Below, one piece after another: positions 9,446-23,309 of a DNA stretch of 64,000 nt. Position numbers and translations under genes: made by a program. The stretch lies in the NCBI GenBank assembly GCA_002633005.1, contig NMRA01000544.1:106479-170478 (forward strand), written 5' to 3'. Source of the stretch: Phoronis australis. Taxonomy: Eukaryota; Phoronida; Phoronidae. The notes under the pieces are model-generated. The model saw only the letters and a program-made list of their open reading frames with translations, was not told where the DNA came from and made no database searches. How positions within the stretch are numbered: the stretch's first letter is position 1; every line of letters starts with the position of its first letter.

Positions 9446-10168
9446 GGGTAAGAAACAAAACGACCGCTGGACCCAAAACATCACCACAAGTCCTCCAAAT
9501 CAGGCTGACTCGCCACAAAATAGGACCTATGGGGATCATATGAGACTGTCGCACCAGAAAATGGAACTGACGCACCTAAAAACAAGACCGCCGAACAAAA
9601 TGTAGTTATCAATGATACAGCGGGGTTTGATGTAACCCGCCAGCTAGCTGTATGAAGTCTATCCCCAAACTACAGCCTGGTAGCCCGTGCGTTAAGCCCC
9701 GTCAGACCCCAAAATTTAATAAAGCCCGGGTGGTTCTGCTCGCCATCTGCAGAACTAACGACCGGCGGAGGTGCATGCAAAATCTGGGAATCAACCGACA
9801 CTCACCTTGCCCGTTGCAGCCGTTTGAGTGAAAAACAATTTAATGAACGTCATTTTCTTGCATAATTCTTTGCCTTTTGTATCCAAAAATCTGTCGCGGT
9901 CGATTCATAAGGTGCATAAGACCTGCACGTAGGCCTGCACTGTCAAATGACGGGTCATAAAACTTAGCCTGCCTGTCATTGCGGTCAAAAAATAATCCAC
10001 GGGTATCATGTTCAGTCTCCGGCGGTCCTGTTTTTTGGTGGAGCGGTCATGTTTTTAGGTTAGTCGGTCCCATTTTCTGCTGCGGCGGTCCCATTTGATC
10101 CCCGTAGGTCCTGATTTGTGGTGATTCGGTCCGTTTTGGAGGACCGGCGGTCATGTTGTTTCTCACCC
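9446..10168. mobile_element. Foldback element A (arms of about 21-base tandem units)
   Basis: The left arm (9446-9600) and right arm (10021-10168) are imperfect inverted copies around a 420-base centre. Each arm is built from degenerate units of 20-22 bases of the type ACCANAAAANNGGACCGCC, for example CCACCAAAAAACAGGACCGCC read on the minus strand at about 10040. Tandem-unit arms in inverted order are the mark of foldback elements (FB in flies, TU in sea urchins). The centre has no open frame I can assign. It abuts the broken 5' end of the Ngaro element. Confidence 0.65.
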
Positions 10169-10189
10169 ATGACTCTGCACGGTCATCAA

Positions 10190-11925
10190 AATTGGACCTC
10201 CCACAATCTGATTGACATATGCAAAATTGAAGGTTAATTCTATCATTGAGCAACCTTCCAAGAAGTGACATTCTGTAACAAGAAGCTGACAGTGTGTGAT
10301 TTAAAAAAACGGAGTACAGAAGTAATCAATTCCAACAGTGTGACTTATCTCCGTGAGCACTAAGTTTTTTCAATAAAAACACAAAATGGGTGACTGCGTG
10401 GATGGCCACGACGGATCTCTCAATACGAAAAGGTTTATTACTTCAATAAACAGAAAATGAACAGTTATTGGGGCTATCTGTTTGGTTATCAACCTTTAAC
10501 TAATGACTTAAAATTTTTTTTTGACAAAAAAGGAAGAAATACACTGACGTAACGGGGGACTTGAAAAATATATTTTTGCATCGAATTTAAATGAAAAAAA
10601 CAATGAATTAACGTTATGTGTAAAAGCTGCGCTTTAAACACTTCATCGAATTTTTGAAATACTTGCACGAATGACTAAGTGCAAATTTAAAGTGCTTTTA
10701 TGCTATCTGTGCTGCAAACGATTGGACACTCTAACAATGATGTCCTTGCTAGTGCTCTTAAAGGGTAAATCAAGCTACGGTAGTTGACAAACGTTTCATG
10801 AATTTTCTCTTCCGTTTGTTTCCCTGTCTTGCTTTTCTCCGCTATCCCTGGTAGTCCACGCCTATACAAGTTAACACGAACTAATTATGACGCCTGAAAA
10901 CTTTAAAGAAGCATATGCCCCACCCCCGCTTCTTATGTCCCTTTGTAAATATTTACTCTGACGTGGAACATTCGCTGGTTGACATCAACTTCATCACTCA
11001 ACCTTTCCGTCAACGCCAACGCACCTATTCCGTGTTTCAGGCAAAGGTCACGTGTTGCTTTCAGGTATCATATGGAGTTCAATAGTTAGTTTGCATTTCA
11101 ACAGCAGTTTTGGTAGAGAGCCAATATGCTCAAACATGGGTATCAAAATTTGGATTTAAAATTGCTGCGTCCTTGTTGTTTACTGTGTGGTGTTGGAAAA
11201 ACTTAATATGTTTTTCCTTAATTATTGTTAGAGAAAGGATTTATACCCTTGTTGGGTAGTATTTTCTTATTTTTAAAAGAAACAAGAGTTCAGCAACTTT
11301 AAGTAACTTAACAATCACCCACTTCCGTTTAATACAACCACGCACAGCGAAAAGGTCACGATAAAAAAGTGTCACAAAGTAGGATTGCAGAAATTTAAAG
11401 ACTGTTTTGTCTTCAAACGTATTATCCTAATGTTTCCAAAGTTAAGAGATACAATTTTGAAGGCTTTCTTGTGAATAATTTCCGTCAAACCTGACGCAAA
11501 ATATTATCTTTTTTCAGTGTAGTGAAATTGGAGCTAAACATGCCAAAACCATAATTGATAGCCATTTTGATTACAATTCAATGTATAGGCTGAGAAGACG
11601 TTTCCATGGTAAGTGAAATAACTTAATCGATCAAAAAAGCATACAACTTCAATAAATGGCGTAGTACGTGATAATGGTAATACAAGCAACGTGTTTCTGA
11701 GGTGACAAAACACGTGCGCAAGACAAAAGTATACTCGCCCCGAAATCTTGTCTGTACATGGGTATTATGGTGGCCTCAAACCTGCAGCGAGAATTACAAA
11801 GTCGACAAAACACAAATCACGCTGTTCAGTGCACATTATATTTTCTGCATTATGATATTTTAACATTCACGCTGCGGGAAAATGTTTACCCTACATCTTG
11901 GCCTATTTCATGTCGAGGCGCCCTC
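10190..11925. other. Intergenic, no recognisable gene
   Basis: AT-rich with only short frames. I see nothing assignable. Confidence 0.5.
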
Positions 11926-11929
11926 AGTC

Positions 11930-14835
11930 TGTTGTCCTCTTATTCTTTAGGAAAAATCTGTCAATTAATGTGCAATAATACACAAAACACAATGTATAAT
12001 ATATTAAGTAAATTAATTGACAAAGCGCACAATAAACATGACAAAAAGTCAAATTATATGTACGAAAAATAATATATATGATAAACTGACGATTTAAGCA
12101 GCTGAATACTTGACCTGTTTGAAGTATTGGCGGCCGCCGACTGTCGTCTTCATAATCTTTAGGAGGAACAGATCAATTAAGGTTCATGAAAAATAGAAGC
12201 ATGTCAACAAATATATACCACCCACAACACACATGATCTTAAGTCCATTAATATACAAAACTTTATTTACATGATAACAATTCAAACATTGTACACGACA
12301 CACACAATATACATGATAACAAACAATTAAAGTTCACGACGCTCAATAAACATGATAACAGGTCAATTGATATAAATAACCAACAATCAACATGATAAAA
12401 GTCAGTTGATATACACGACAAATAATATACATGATAACACAGACAATTTGAGTAATTGAATACTTGACCTGTATGATGTCCATCCTGGCGGCCGCCGTCT
12501 GTCGTTTCTCAATCTTAACGAGTTATAGATCAAGCAATGTACATAATTCACAGTTGCAATTAAACAAATATGCACCACCCACAACATATATGGCAACACG
12601 TCAATTAAAATACATCACTTAATACATTTGATAACAATGCAATTAATGTACAAGATACACAATACATGATAACAAGTCAAATAATATGAAGGCTACACAA
12701 TATACATGATAACAGGTCCATTAATATAAACGACACATATTAAATATGATAACAGGTGAATTAATATAGATAATACGCAATAAACATAAAGAACTTCAAT
12801 TGATTTAAACGAATTATAATATACAGGGTAACACTGACAATTTAAGTATACTTGACCTGTTTGATGTCCTGGCGGCCGCCGCCTGTCTTCTTCTTAATCT
12901 TAAGGAGGAATAGGTGAGTTAATGTACGGATTACACAGTAGCAATTCAACAAACATACAACAATTACAACATACATGATACAATGTCAAGTAATATACAC
13001 CACATAAAACCATTGATAAAAATGCAATTAATGTACACGACAAACAATACATGGTAAGAAATTAAATAACATGCACGACGCACAAACATAATAACTTGAC
13101 AATTAATACACACGACACACAATAAAAATGGAAGAAGGTCAATTAATAGAAATATAGCAAACAGTGAACATGTTAAAAAGTCAATTAACATACAGGAAAA
13201 CTAATATACATGATAACACGGAAACTTTAAGTAACACAGTAACTTGACAATTAATACACGCGACACATTATGAAAATGGAAGCAGGTCAATTAATATACA
13301 TAAAACACACAATGAACATGATAGAAAGTCAATTAAAATACACGACAAATATTATACACATATAACACTGACAATTTAAATAGTTGAATACTTGACCTGT
13401 TTGATGTCCTGGCGGCCGCCGTCTGTCGTCTTCTCAATCTTTAGGAGCAATAGGTCAATTAATGTAGAGATTACACAGTAGCAAATCAAGAAATACACGA
13501 CACACACAACATACATGACACAAAGTCAAGTAATATACACCACATAATACCATTGATAAAAATGCAACTTATACTTGTAATGACCTGTTTGATGTCCTGG
13601 CGGCCGCCGTCTGTCATCTTCTAAACCTTAAGGAGGAATAGGGATCAATAAATGTACATGATATTCAGTAGCAATTCAACAAATATACATCAACCACTAC
13701 ATACATGATCACAAGACAATTAAGAGACATCACTTTAAACACATGATAACAATTCCATCAATAAACATGACACACGATACGAAATAAAAAATCAAAAACA
13801 TATATGGTGCACACAAAAAACATGATGACCGGTCAATTAACATACAAAACACACAATGAACATGATAAAAAGTCAATTGATATACACGAAAAATAAAATA
13901 CATGATAACAAAGTCAAGTACTATACACCACGTATAACCATTGATAAACATGCAATTAATGTATATGACACACAATACATGGTAAGAAATCAAATAATAT
14001 GCAAGACACACAAACATATTAAATTGAAAAATAATACACACAATACACAATAAATATGAAACCACGTCAATTAATGTACATAAAACTAACAGTGAACATG
14101 ATAAAAGTCATTTAATATACACGGCAAATAATCTACATGATAACACAGAAACTTTAACAAATTGAATACTTGACCTGTGTGATGTCCTGGCGGCCGCGGT
14201 CTGTCGTCTTCTCAATCTTTAGGAGGAATAGGTCAATTAATGTACAGATTACACAGTAGCAAATCAAGAAATATACAACACCCACAACATACATAATACA
14301 AAGTCAAGTAATATACACCACATAATAACATTGATAAAATTGTAATTAATGTACACGTCAAACAATATATGGTAAGAAATCAAATAACATGCACGACACT
14401 CAAACATAATAACTTGACAATTAATACACACGACACGTAATAAAAATGGAAGCAGATCAATTAATATACATAAAACACAGAATGAACATGATAAAAAGTC
14501 ACTTAATATACACGACAAATATTATACATGGTAACACTGACAATCTAAATAATTGAATACTTGACCTGTGTGATGTACTGCCGGCCGCCGTCTGTCGTCT
14601 TCTCAATCTTTAGGAGGAATAGGTCAATTAATGTACAGATTACACAGTAGAAAATCAAGAAATATACAACACCCACAACATACATGATACAAAATCAAGA
14701 AATATACATCACATAATACCATTGATAAAATTGCAATTAATGTACACGTCACACAATACATGGTAAGAAATCAAATAATATGCACGACACACAAACATAA
14801 TAACTTGACAATTAATACATACGACACGCAATAAA
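11930..14835. repeat. AT-rich satellite with a GC palindrome core, about 190-base periodicity
   Basis: The array consists of short variants around ACATGATAACA, GTCAATTAATATACACGACA and similar units of about 36-40 bases. It is punctuated by seven copies of a conserved block CTTGACCTGTTTGATGTCCT followed by the palindrome GGCGGCCGCC and TCTGTCGTCTTC. The palindrome begins at about 12129, 12487, 12871, 13411, 13599, 14189 and 14580. Spacings of 358, 384, 540, 188, 590 and 391 are near multiples of 180-195, so some units seem to have lost the block. Repetitive minus-strand frames with LISYHVLF and YINC motifs are translations of the repeat, not genes. Confidence 0.85.
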
Positions 14836-14839
14836 TGTT

Positions 14840-17800
14840 GATTATTGAACTTACATCAGTGAAATCGATGACTGTTACTTAGTGAAAACCCATGAATCCT
14901 TGTTTTAACTCTTTGCTGGTTTTGAATTGTTTGAAATTGAAACTAGACAAGATCTTACGAGTTTTTACAAAGTTTTCTATTTTTTCAACAAACATGTCTA
15001 CAGAATTTAATACTTTTATAAAAGTAGGTGGTCTTACAATCACGGCCACGTGAACTGTATATTTCCCAAAATTGCAAAAAGAAGGCGTTAATTGAAATGT
15101 TGCCGGACTGCGTTGATATTAGTAACACTTTGATTTTAATTGGTGAACTTAGCTATTGAAAAACTTAGAAAGTTTGCTTTTCGTTTTCCCTTTCAATGTT
15201 CAGGAGATTCCTGCTTTCAATTCGTGATCCAATTATCGTGCACTCAACCGACTTCAAGTTGGGGTCTTTGGAATTTGATTGACAGTACGTTTCAATTTTT
15301 TTTGCGGAGACTCTAATAAATTTTTAGAAAGAATGCATGGACACCCGGCTTTGGGGATTTTTTAGTACCTAGGTCAAGGATCGCGATTTTGTTTTCGATG
15401 TACGAAAAGTTCGGTTTAATTTGAATCTGAGCTCATTCGCCAAAACTCGGGTCCAGCAGTTTTAAAGTCGGCTACATCCTACGTTGGCTTTTAGTTCTAA
15501 CAAGCAAAATTTGCGCCAGCTGTGGTTTTAGGTTTGAACCCGGCTGATCTCAAACGTACAACATCGTAGCCAGTGGCAGATCTACGTTTTCAGTAAGGGG
15601 AGATAGGATTCGAGCGAATCCGAGGCCCGTAGCGCCGAGCGGAAGGAAGGTCGGGAGGAGATTTTCCCCTCCCGTTTAAGATTTGTTGTGGTTTTTAGAA
15701 GGTGGTTACGTTTTTCTGGCGGAATTTTTTCAATTTTATTTTTGATCCTGTCCCGACGGGGGGTTTGAACCCCCTGAACCAACCCCCACCCCCCTGTAGA
15801 TCCGCCTGTAAGTAGCCTGTATCGTCATTGTCTAGTGAATTATACTCGGAGAGTTGTCGGCACAGTCAGTCGATGTCAGTCTCCACTGAGTATTTTGGTA
15901 AAATAAGAGTCCTGCTCTTACAAAATGTCTTTTCAACAAGTTTGATAATGCTCAAACGACTTCAATCTACTTTTACCAAAAATATATAGATGAATAACGA
16001 GGCGATCTACATGAGAGTTTTGTCCTTTTATAATCCTCGCTTCGTACTGATAATCCCCTCTAACAGTTTGTTTTATGAAGGCTATCTATTGTGTTCCATT
16101 AGTCTACCTCCATATTTTTCATCTAGTACAATTACGTGACACAAAATTTGTTCATGTTATCTATACCCTTGTTTTGCTGCAGATATACATTTCTTTTGTG
16201 CTAAAAACACATGGTCTCGTGATCCAATTAGTGCATATTGGTATAAAGTCAAAAGCATATTTTACAGGATTTTCTACTTTCAGAGAAATTGTGTGCTTTT
16301 ACGAACTTGAATTCTATAGTTTTGTAGACATTTGGCTAATACATGGACAAGTCGATACGGTCCGACATTAACCTTGGTGTAGTAAATGATACGACCAGTC
16401 TACAGCTGCACTAGTTCATTTTTAAGCAATAGACGTCAGCACCGTACGGATGCATTGGCGGGACGTTTCTCGATGCATACATTTAGGTGCATGCCCCATT
16501 CCCCTCCTCATACACAAAAACGAAACAGGTAATGAAAAACGTCATTGTGGCGACCAGCTTTGCAACGACAGGTGATTTGGAACTGCTGTCGACACTGGTG
16601 TTGATCGGTTGGAGGTTGTACCTCATTCCTCCCTGATCCCGCCTTATGGCGTGACTGTTTATTTTCACTCAGGGCCTGATGCCGTCTGGAGGCGTTATCT
16701 AAGCAATGTATCTCACAGGCGGATCACGCCTTCAGGAGGGATAGAAGGCAGCAATTTATTGGTTTAAGTTTAAATATATCTAGGGTATTCCCAGTTTTAT
16801 ATCCAATGAGGATTGAGACACCATACTTTATGTTAACTTCTTGTTTGTAAAGTTAATGCCTATTGGCTGTTATTTCTGGAATTTAGAACCATTTCTTCAC
16901 AAGCAAATTATCAATTCAAGGAAAAACCAGGAAGCGTGTTAGCTTTGTAGTGGTTGTTGTGGTAACTTTTGAAAGGTTATAGAGATATTCCTCCCTGAAA
17001 TATAGTATGTTTGTTTGATTTGAAGACTAGAATGAAGCTAATTGCCCTCAATTGTAGCCTAATTGGTGTTACATAACACTGCTGTCACCACTTAATCATC
17101 TGCTAGGGTGCTCCTGTTTATTTTATTTGAACTGACCAGAAACAATAACAAAATGTTCAATTACTAGGAACATTCTACTCTGTGACTAGCACTGTGCACA
17201 CACTCACTTGAAATTGCTGCCTTGATATTATACGGACATCATCTCTGCTGCTCTCTCACAGTTCTTGAAGTTTTTATTATGGAGGATAGTGTGGATACTG
17301 ATGACACTGGTCACATTTAGATATAGACTTCAGTGATTATGGATATGATAGTGTGGATACTTATAGCACTGAGTGGTCAGATTTAGATACAGATTTCAGT
17401 GATCTAGTTTATGATGAGGATATGCTACACAGAAAACTTTCTTGACATGTTTTCTGGAAATTTAAATGGATTATTTGTAAACAAACGTCTTTGTTTCTGG
17501 AAAACAAAAAGTAAAACTACTTGTTCAACCCTTTATCGATATTGAACTTGGATAAATTTTATATCAACATGAAGCTCATTTACTCAAGATGTATTGCTGA
17601 AAATTTGGTAAGTATATGTTTACTAATGACTGAGTGATGAGGTTTTAATTATGTGCAGTGCTTGTGACCTAGTTCTGAGTGAAATACCCTCCGACTTCAA
17701 GGGGGTAGACATTCCACAGCTCAGCCAGGCCACTAAGCAATTTATTCCATATGGTGCTCAGGGCCGAATGAGTCGTCCTCCGGTCACGAAATGGTATATC

Positions 17801-18465
17801 AGGTGCATTTCATATCAGTCTAAAGGTAAGAACATCCAAGGAAATCAAATGCTTCTCGAGAAAAGCTAAGCAAATAAATAGGCCGGCACTTATGATTCCA
17901 AGTGCCACTGTAATGTGGCTGAAGAAAAACATTGTTTTAATATTACGTATGTGAATGGAAGGCTCATAACCCGTTTTTTGATGTTTCTGAAATCTAGTCT
18001 TCATAATCCTATACCTATGCTTACTTTTAGACAATTTGACAAGACGGGATTACAATATTATCAAAAATTGATGACAGAAATATTCCTCCAAAGACTTTTG
18101 CAATCAAAACTTAGGGCGGGAAATTTGCATACCACCAAAATTTACACTGACAACCGTAGGGTTAAATTATCTCCGTTATGGCCAACGCCTTCAATAAATC
18201 TTAAGGGAAAAGGAAATGACATTGGTGAATTTACATAGGAGGTCGGTGCTCACGTACTTGACGAGCCCTGCCCCCATGTGCAGAGATCATTACAGGCCAT
18301 GTTTTAACATGTATTAAAATACGTACACCTATTGTCAACACTCATCAGTGACAATTACTTCGTAAGCCAACAGTAGCGTGTACTATCGGATAGAAGTGGA
18401 CAGGTTATCTCTACTTGTAGGCAGATGCGGCATTTTCAGACGAAAACAGGATGGCTTCATTTTAT
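14840..18465. other. Intergenic, no recognisable gene
   Basis: Contains a candidate MITE (15570-15812) and a degenerate direct duplication of about 60 bases around 17285-17410 (shared GATAGTGTGGATAC and GATTTCAGTGAT-like parts). A run of acidic codons there (DTDDTG, EWSDLDTDFSDL) might be an eroded transposase front end, but stops interrupt it and I assign no family. Confidence 0.4.
15570..15812. mobile_element. Candidate MITE
   Basis: The left end GTGGCAGATCTACG (15574-15587) and the right end, read inverted as CAGGCGGATCTACAGG, are similar. The inside is GC-rich with a G run and a C run near each end (GGGGGGTTTGAACCCCC). Similar G/C-run segments recur at 24853-24915, 25735-25850 and 62590-62720, so a short repeat family is likely; ends are not secure. 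Confidence 0.4.
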
Positions 18466-18469
18466 CAGA

Positions 18470-18545
18470 GAGGACGGTGTGGCGCAGTGCTTTGAGCTTC
18501 AGACTTCCGTTTGTAAGATTCGGGTTCAAATCCTGATTTAATTGG
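18470..18545 (+). repeat. tRNA-derived SINE head
   Basis: The internal polymerase III boxes are well kept: A box TGGCGCAGTGC (18480-18490) and B box GGTTCAAATCC (18523-18533), 33 bases apart. The flanks do not pair as a tRNA acceptor stem, so this is a SINE head and not a working tRNA. The tail end is unclear. Confidence 0.65.
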
Positions 18546-19561
18546 CAGACAGTCGAGCACTGCACAAAAGTGTGCCTCCCGACACAGTGCAGGTGTCAGG
18601 ATTAAATTGTAGCAACTGGCATAGGCGAGGGGCCGAGGTCAGTCGAGAAAAGAAAGACAGCGAAACAAGGATTTTAGAGAACATTCAAGAGAATATTTTG
18701 TCAAAGAAGTGCTTGATTTCCCATTTTAGGACCTTATCTAATGTTATTAAGAGGCCCATTTAAAGCATAATGAATTTCCGGGTATAAAAGTCAAGGAAAT
18801 AGTAGGGAATGCAAAACTTTATTTATCCTGCTAGCGAACTCTCTGGCAGTGAATAATGGAGTCATCTGTCGCGTTCTTTTTTTCGTTTTCTTTCCTCAAA
18901 AAATTGAATGTTATTTGATAAAATTTTGAGAACCTGAAGGATTTCACTAATTGCTGCTCATTTCCTGTTTTTGAAATTATAGATCCTTGCACATTTAGGG
19001 GCCCAGCCCTTGGAGAGGGCCCCTTCAGGTTTTTATTGATAAATTATTTGGAGGTAAGACCCAATGAGGGATTCAGTTGCCGTTGTTTTCTTGTTTGTGT
19101 GAAATTGAACAACCTTGTATGTTAAGGAAGGTCGCTCCTTGTGGATGGTCACACGATGATGGAATTGACTGTCATGTTTTTCTATTTTTAATGATATTTG
19201 GGCTTTCCATATGAAGGAGCCTCCAGGATCCCCTCTCGCAAGGGTGGCCCACTGAAATTTCCCCTTTGCCCCTCTGTAAATGCGGCACCGCCAACCATTT
19301 ACGAGGGAAGAAGATAAAATTCCAAATTCAACGAAAAACATAAATCAATTCCATGTAAAGCACAGCAATGTCAAGACGTTCAGCCCAAACAACCAAAAAT
19401 GATTATACTGAAAAATACAATAGAACAGATCGCCATCAAAAGTTTGAAGGAAATATTTTGTCATTTAAACAAAAGCAATTTTCCCTTGGGTTTTGTAACG
19501 ATAACATGCGGATACTTTTCCCACAGTATCTTAAGAATAGCATGTTACTGCAGATTTACTC

Positions 19562-19611
<50 letters not shown>

Positions 19612-19647
19612 TGTGTGAGTGTGAGTGTGAGCGTGAGTGTGGGTGTT
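19562..19647. repeat. (GT)n microsatellite
   Basis: About 20 GT units followed by degenerate GTGAGT units. Confidence 0.95.
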
Positions 19648-19707
19648 TTGATCATATTAGTTTTCTGTACGACCGTAAGATGGCGTGTATTGAAATTTAA
19701 GGATCTG

Positions 19708-19956
19708 GGGCCTGTTCCAAGAAACTGACTTAAGTTCATTTTTGACTTAAGTTTAAGATTTGTCTTAACTTCCAAACTTTGAAACTTCCACATTAGGCAA
19801 GTAAGTCAAAATTAAGACAAAACTTCTGTCAAACACTTAAAACAAACTTAAGATCTCTTTCTTGAATTGGTTTTGAGACAAATTTAACTTTTATTTATAA
19901 AATTTACAAAAACTTAAGATTTGTCTTAGCTAAGTCAGTTTTGTTGGAACGGGCCC
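19708..19956. mobile_element. MITE with GGGCC(C/T)GTTCC ends
   Basis: Left end GGGCCTGTTCCAAGAAACTG and right end, inverted, GGGCCCGTTCCAACAAAACTG match over about 28 bases, including the following GACTTA. CTG flanks the element on both sides (19705-19707 and 19957-19959), a plausible 3-base target duplication. Inside are several copies of AACTTAAG and AGATTTGTCTTA. Length is 249 bases, non-coding. A 3-base duplication would suit a PIF/Harbinger mobiliser, but that is inference. Confidence 0.75.
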
Positions 19957-19959
19957 CTG

Positions 19960-22900
19960 GCGTGAAATTTGAAAGCCGCCTTTATCTCGGTATGTTGAGG
20001 TGTCAAGTCATCTCATGGGACTTCAACTGGTTTTGGAAGTTGTGTAGGGATCATATCGACGTGAGTTTGACTTTCTTTGTATATAACTTTTGGACTGTCG
20101 TAAAAAGTAAAGTTAAAGCGTATAATATTTATTATGTCCTTGTGAAAAGATTTTTACTGAAGGGAATGACTTTAGCAAGCGATCTTCAGCGTCAATGTAA
20201 GGCGTTTAACAACCAATAAAAGTCAGGATAAAGTCAATCCCTTGTCTTATTTTTGCGTGACCAAATCTGCCGTCAAATATTGAAAATCATCACTGGGAGT
20301 TGTTTGCAAGAAACTCACACGTGTCGAACAAACTGTTAGGGTGTGTACGATTTTTGCTTACGGTGTACTGAGCACATGTACATGTCTAATGGATTCAGGT
20401 ACTGCCAATCATAAATATTATTTATGGCGTTCAAGCTTAACCATAAACCGTAATACCTATCTCTATTCTGTATCAAAATACACGTGGTTTACACCAATAA
20501 ATTAAGAATATTTCTTGGAGGGCGCCCTAAATACCCTGGGATACCCTAAATCCCATGTTCATCCGGTTATCCGTCAATAATCTGCAATCATGTCTTCGGG
20601 AATTGCTCATAATATTCAGTAATTGTTTCTATAAACGACGCCGATTGGTTTCTGATTTGCAGTTTAAGTATTCACGAAAGGTTTGGCGAAATCGAATTGG
20701 TTTGTACCGCTCCCCTCCTCCCCCTCCCCCTAATTAATTGCCTACTTCTTCTGCTTCGGCTTTCTCGCAAATTACCCCTTTGCCGAACTATAGTAGTTGA
20801 GGAGATTCGCGGAATGTTGTCAGTGACGGTCGATTTTCACATTTTGTTTGGTAGGTCTGGAGGAGCCGAATCGAGGGAAAGACTGTGCGGGTCGTGACGC
20901 TGATTCACCGGGATGGCTGACAAATATTATATATCCATTAAAATCAATGATTGTATGCTACAGTTTTGCCGGCCCCAGCAGCTTAAGACCTCATGCGTGA
21001 CATGGACTCCCAGTCTCTACGTCACAGAGGTCCACAAAAATCGTAGCTGACCGGGGGATGGGGGGTAGCTGAAAAATCGTGACGTTCGGGAGTGAAAATG
21101 TGAAAATTTGAGCCCGGTCTCATAGCCACAGGCGCCCCTTGAAAGTTTTGGAAATCGTGGAGGAGTTCGAAAATTGTGGTGAAGAGAAGAATTGTAGCGA
21201 TTAGGGCCTCCAGACTTTTTGTAACTTGGGAGCCCCGAGAAACCTCAATCTGGCATCTTCTTGATAAACAAGGCATCTTTGGCAAATCGGATTTTCCCTT
21301 CCGCTTTTATCGTAATTCCGATGCGTATCAGTTTATAAAGACAGTTATTTGTCAACTGACCAGTTTTTGTGGCTTTTCTCGCAGGACCGTGTACCACCAG
21401 TGAAGCACGACTGAACTCGATGTTTACAAACAGTGTTCCACTATAGTGGCCTATATTTGTCTGGTTATTGTCACGTGGCCTGATAAATCAAAACTATAAA
21501 GCACCACTCGCGTGTTGACCCATTCCAGTCGTCGTGGTTTGATTGCGATCTTTGGTTCGGAGTGATTGTAAAGTTTGCACTTCAGCTGGTGAGTACGAGC
21601 TCTCTTGTGAGCTTTCCGTGTGTATGCAATCCAAGTTCTCGTTGGTGTTTTCAATTCTGTATTAGAGTATCTCTGTAAATTTTTGGGCATCTTCAACCAA
21701 TCTCAAATATCATTTTGGTCCCCGCTACAGAATTGAGATAGACATTGGAAGTGAATTGGGGGGCACCTTATTTTCACTGCAGTTTCTGGTTGAAAACCAA
21801 CCAAGCTGCATCATTGTCCTAGATGCTCGTCGCATTATGACTTGCCGTGAAAAGCCAATCTGGTTTCGAGCGATAACGAACTGCTAACACTAAGCCTAGA
21901 AACCATAACCTGAATGCATAATATGATTGAAGCTACAAAGTTTTTAGCTGTTTTAGAAACGCTTAGTATGATCATTAAAGAAAAATTTAGCTATGGTGAT
22001 GTTTTTTGGCTTAAAAGTATAATAAACTAATCCTCCTGCTGCCACGTGTTAGGCACCATTGGCGTCCCATGCACTTGAGTGACAGAAGCAGCATTCATTT
22101 AAAAACTCGTACTTTCTTTGTGACAGATAGGATATTCTAATTGTGATTCTTACTGGATGGTCCTTCCTGCATTTGTGTAACTCGCCTAAAGTATAGGTCA
22201 CGTTTGCATGTCAGTACGGACTTTGTGAGGAATTTTCAAGTTTAGCGCGAATTTTTTTAGGATTGTCGAGGGTTGGCAGAGCCCACTGTTTTGTTTCAGA
22301 GAACTGGAAGAGGAAGTTATTTTTAATTTCTGTTAATAAACCAAAACCGGGTTTGGTGCCCTTTCTAATGAACCGCTTCATTCTTATTTCGTCTTACTTT
22401 AGTTGTCCGTTTTTGAACCGCCGATGTATCCCGCAAAAGGTAACTTATAGTAAACCATGAGTCTCAGTGGCCAATAACAAACAGGGACATAGGTGTGGAT
22501 CAATCTTGTCCAGTTACTGATAGCTAGTTGCCCAGGTTACCACCATTATCTCTCCCCCGCAGCCTCCATAACTCCTTCATCAGTTGCGTCAGTCGTAAAA
22601 CTTACAATTCCCACCGATGTCCATCTTGGTTTCTCAGTTCTCTGACACTGCAAATTTATGGGTGAGCCCGGTGCGATACCCGTCGCGCTTCCCTGCGATC
22701 CCATGCTGGCACTTAAGGTACGAAGTCTCACGGTCAAGTACCAATAGAGATTGTTATTTATTGTATGCCATTAATTCTGTGCAGTGACGGCCCTGGAGGG
22801 TTGGAGCAATGCTTGAGTGTTGGCTTTGTGGCATCTTTCGTGCGCGTTTTTGCCTCGTTACACCTGTTGATAATTTGCTGCAGTACTGGTGAATAAGATA

Positions 22901-23108
22901 CGAGAGATTTCAATGATTGCAACTACTAATTAATTTAAATAGTCAGTTGTTTCTATGTTCACTAGGTGGGACGTATGTATCTGTGTGTGCAACCCCATCC
23001 CCACCCTCCCCTGGTGCAACCTCGAAAAAATGAAGTTAAAATTGACGACAAAATGGAAAAATGTCGCGTCATTCGGAGTTTCTCTTACGGCAGGTCTAAA
23101 GAGGGGAC
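19960..23108. other. Intergenic and region upstream of the phosphonatase gene
   Basis: No assignable gene. 21035-21180 has loosely repeated units around AAAATCGTAGCTGACC and AAAATCGTGACGTTCGG with no inverted partner. I cannot place a promoter for the downstream gene. Confidence 0.4.
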
Positions 23109-23309
23109 ATGCTGCGAAATTTGAAGGTGGCCAGCCGCTACGCTGGGAGCGTTAAGGCTTGTATTCTCGACTGGAGCGGAACTACTGCCGACAAATATGT
23201 GATTGCGCCGGCCATAGTGTTCTATGACGTATTCAAGAAACATGGAGTTGAAATAACAATGGAGGAAGCACGTTTGCCAATGGGACTGAGGAAAGACTTG
23301 CACATAAAG
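23109..23309 (+). CDS. phnX: Phosphonatase exon 1 (residues 1-67)
   Basis: Starts at the ATG of MLRNLKVASRYAG, about a dozen residues longer at the front than typical bacterial forms. It carries the nucleophile Asp21 and the Schiff-base Lys62. The donor is AAG|gtaact at 23310, phase 0. A further upstream non-coding exon is possible but not visible. Confidence 0.92.

Noticed and set aside
12402-14518. Several minus-strand frames of 65-111 codons with repeated LISYHVLF and YINC strings
   Set aside because: They are translations of the AT-rich satellite and recur wherever the unit does; no codon-level constraint is visible.
17278-17460. Acidic segment that might be the start of a piggyBac-type transposase
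   Set aside because: Stops interrupt it, the acidic codons come from a local duplication, and no catalytic part follows.
18480-18533. A working tRNA gene
   Set aside because: A and B boxes are good but the acceptor and anticodon arms do not pair, so it is a SINE head.
19368-19793. Frames rich in VCVCVC or THTHTH
   Set aside because: Translations of the GT microsatellite.
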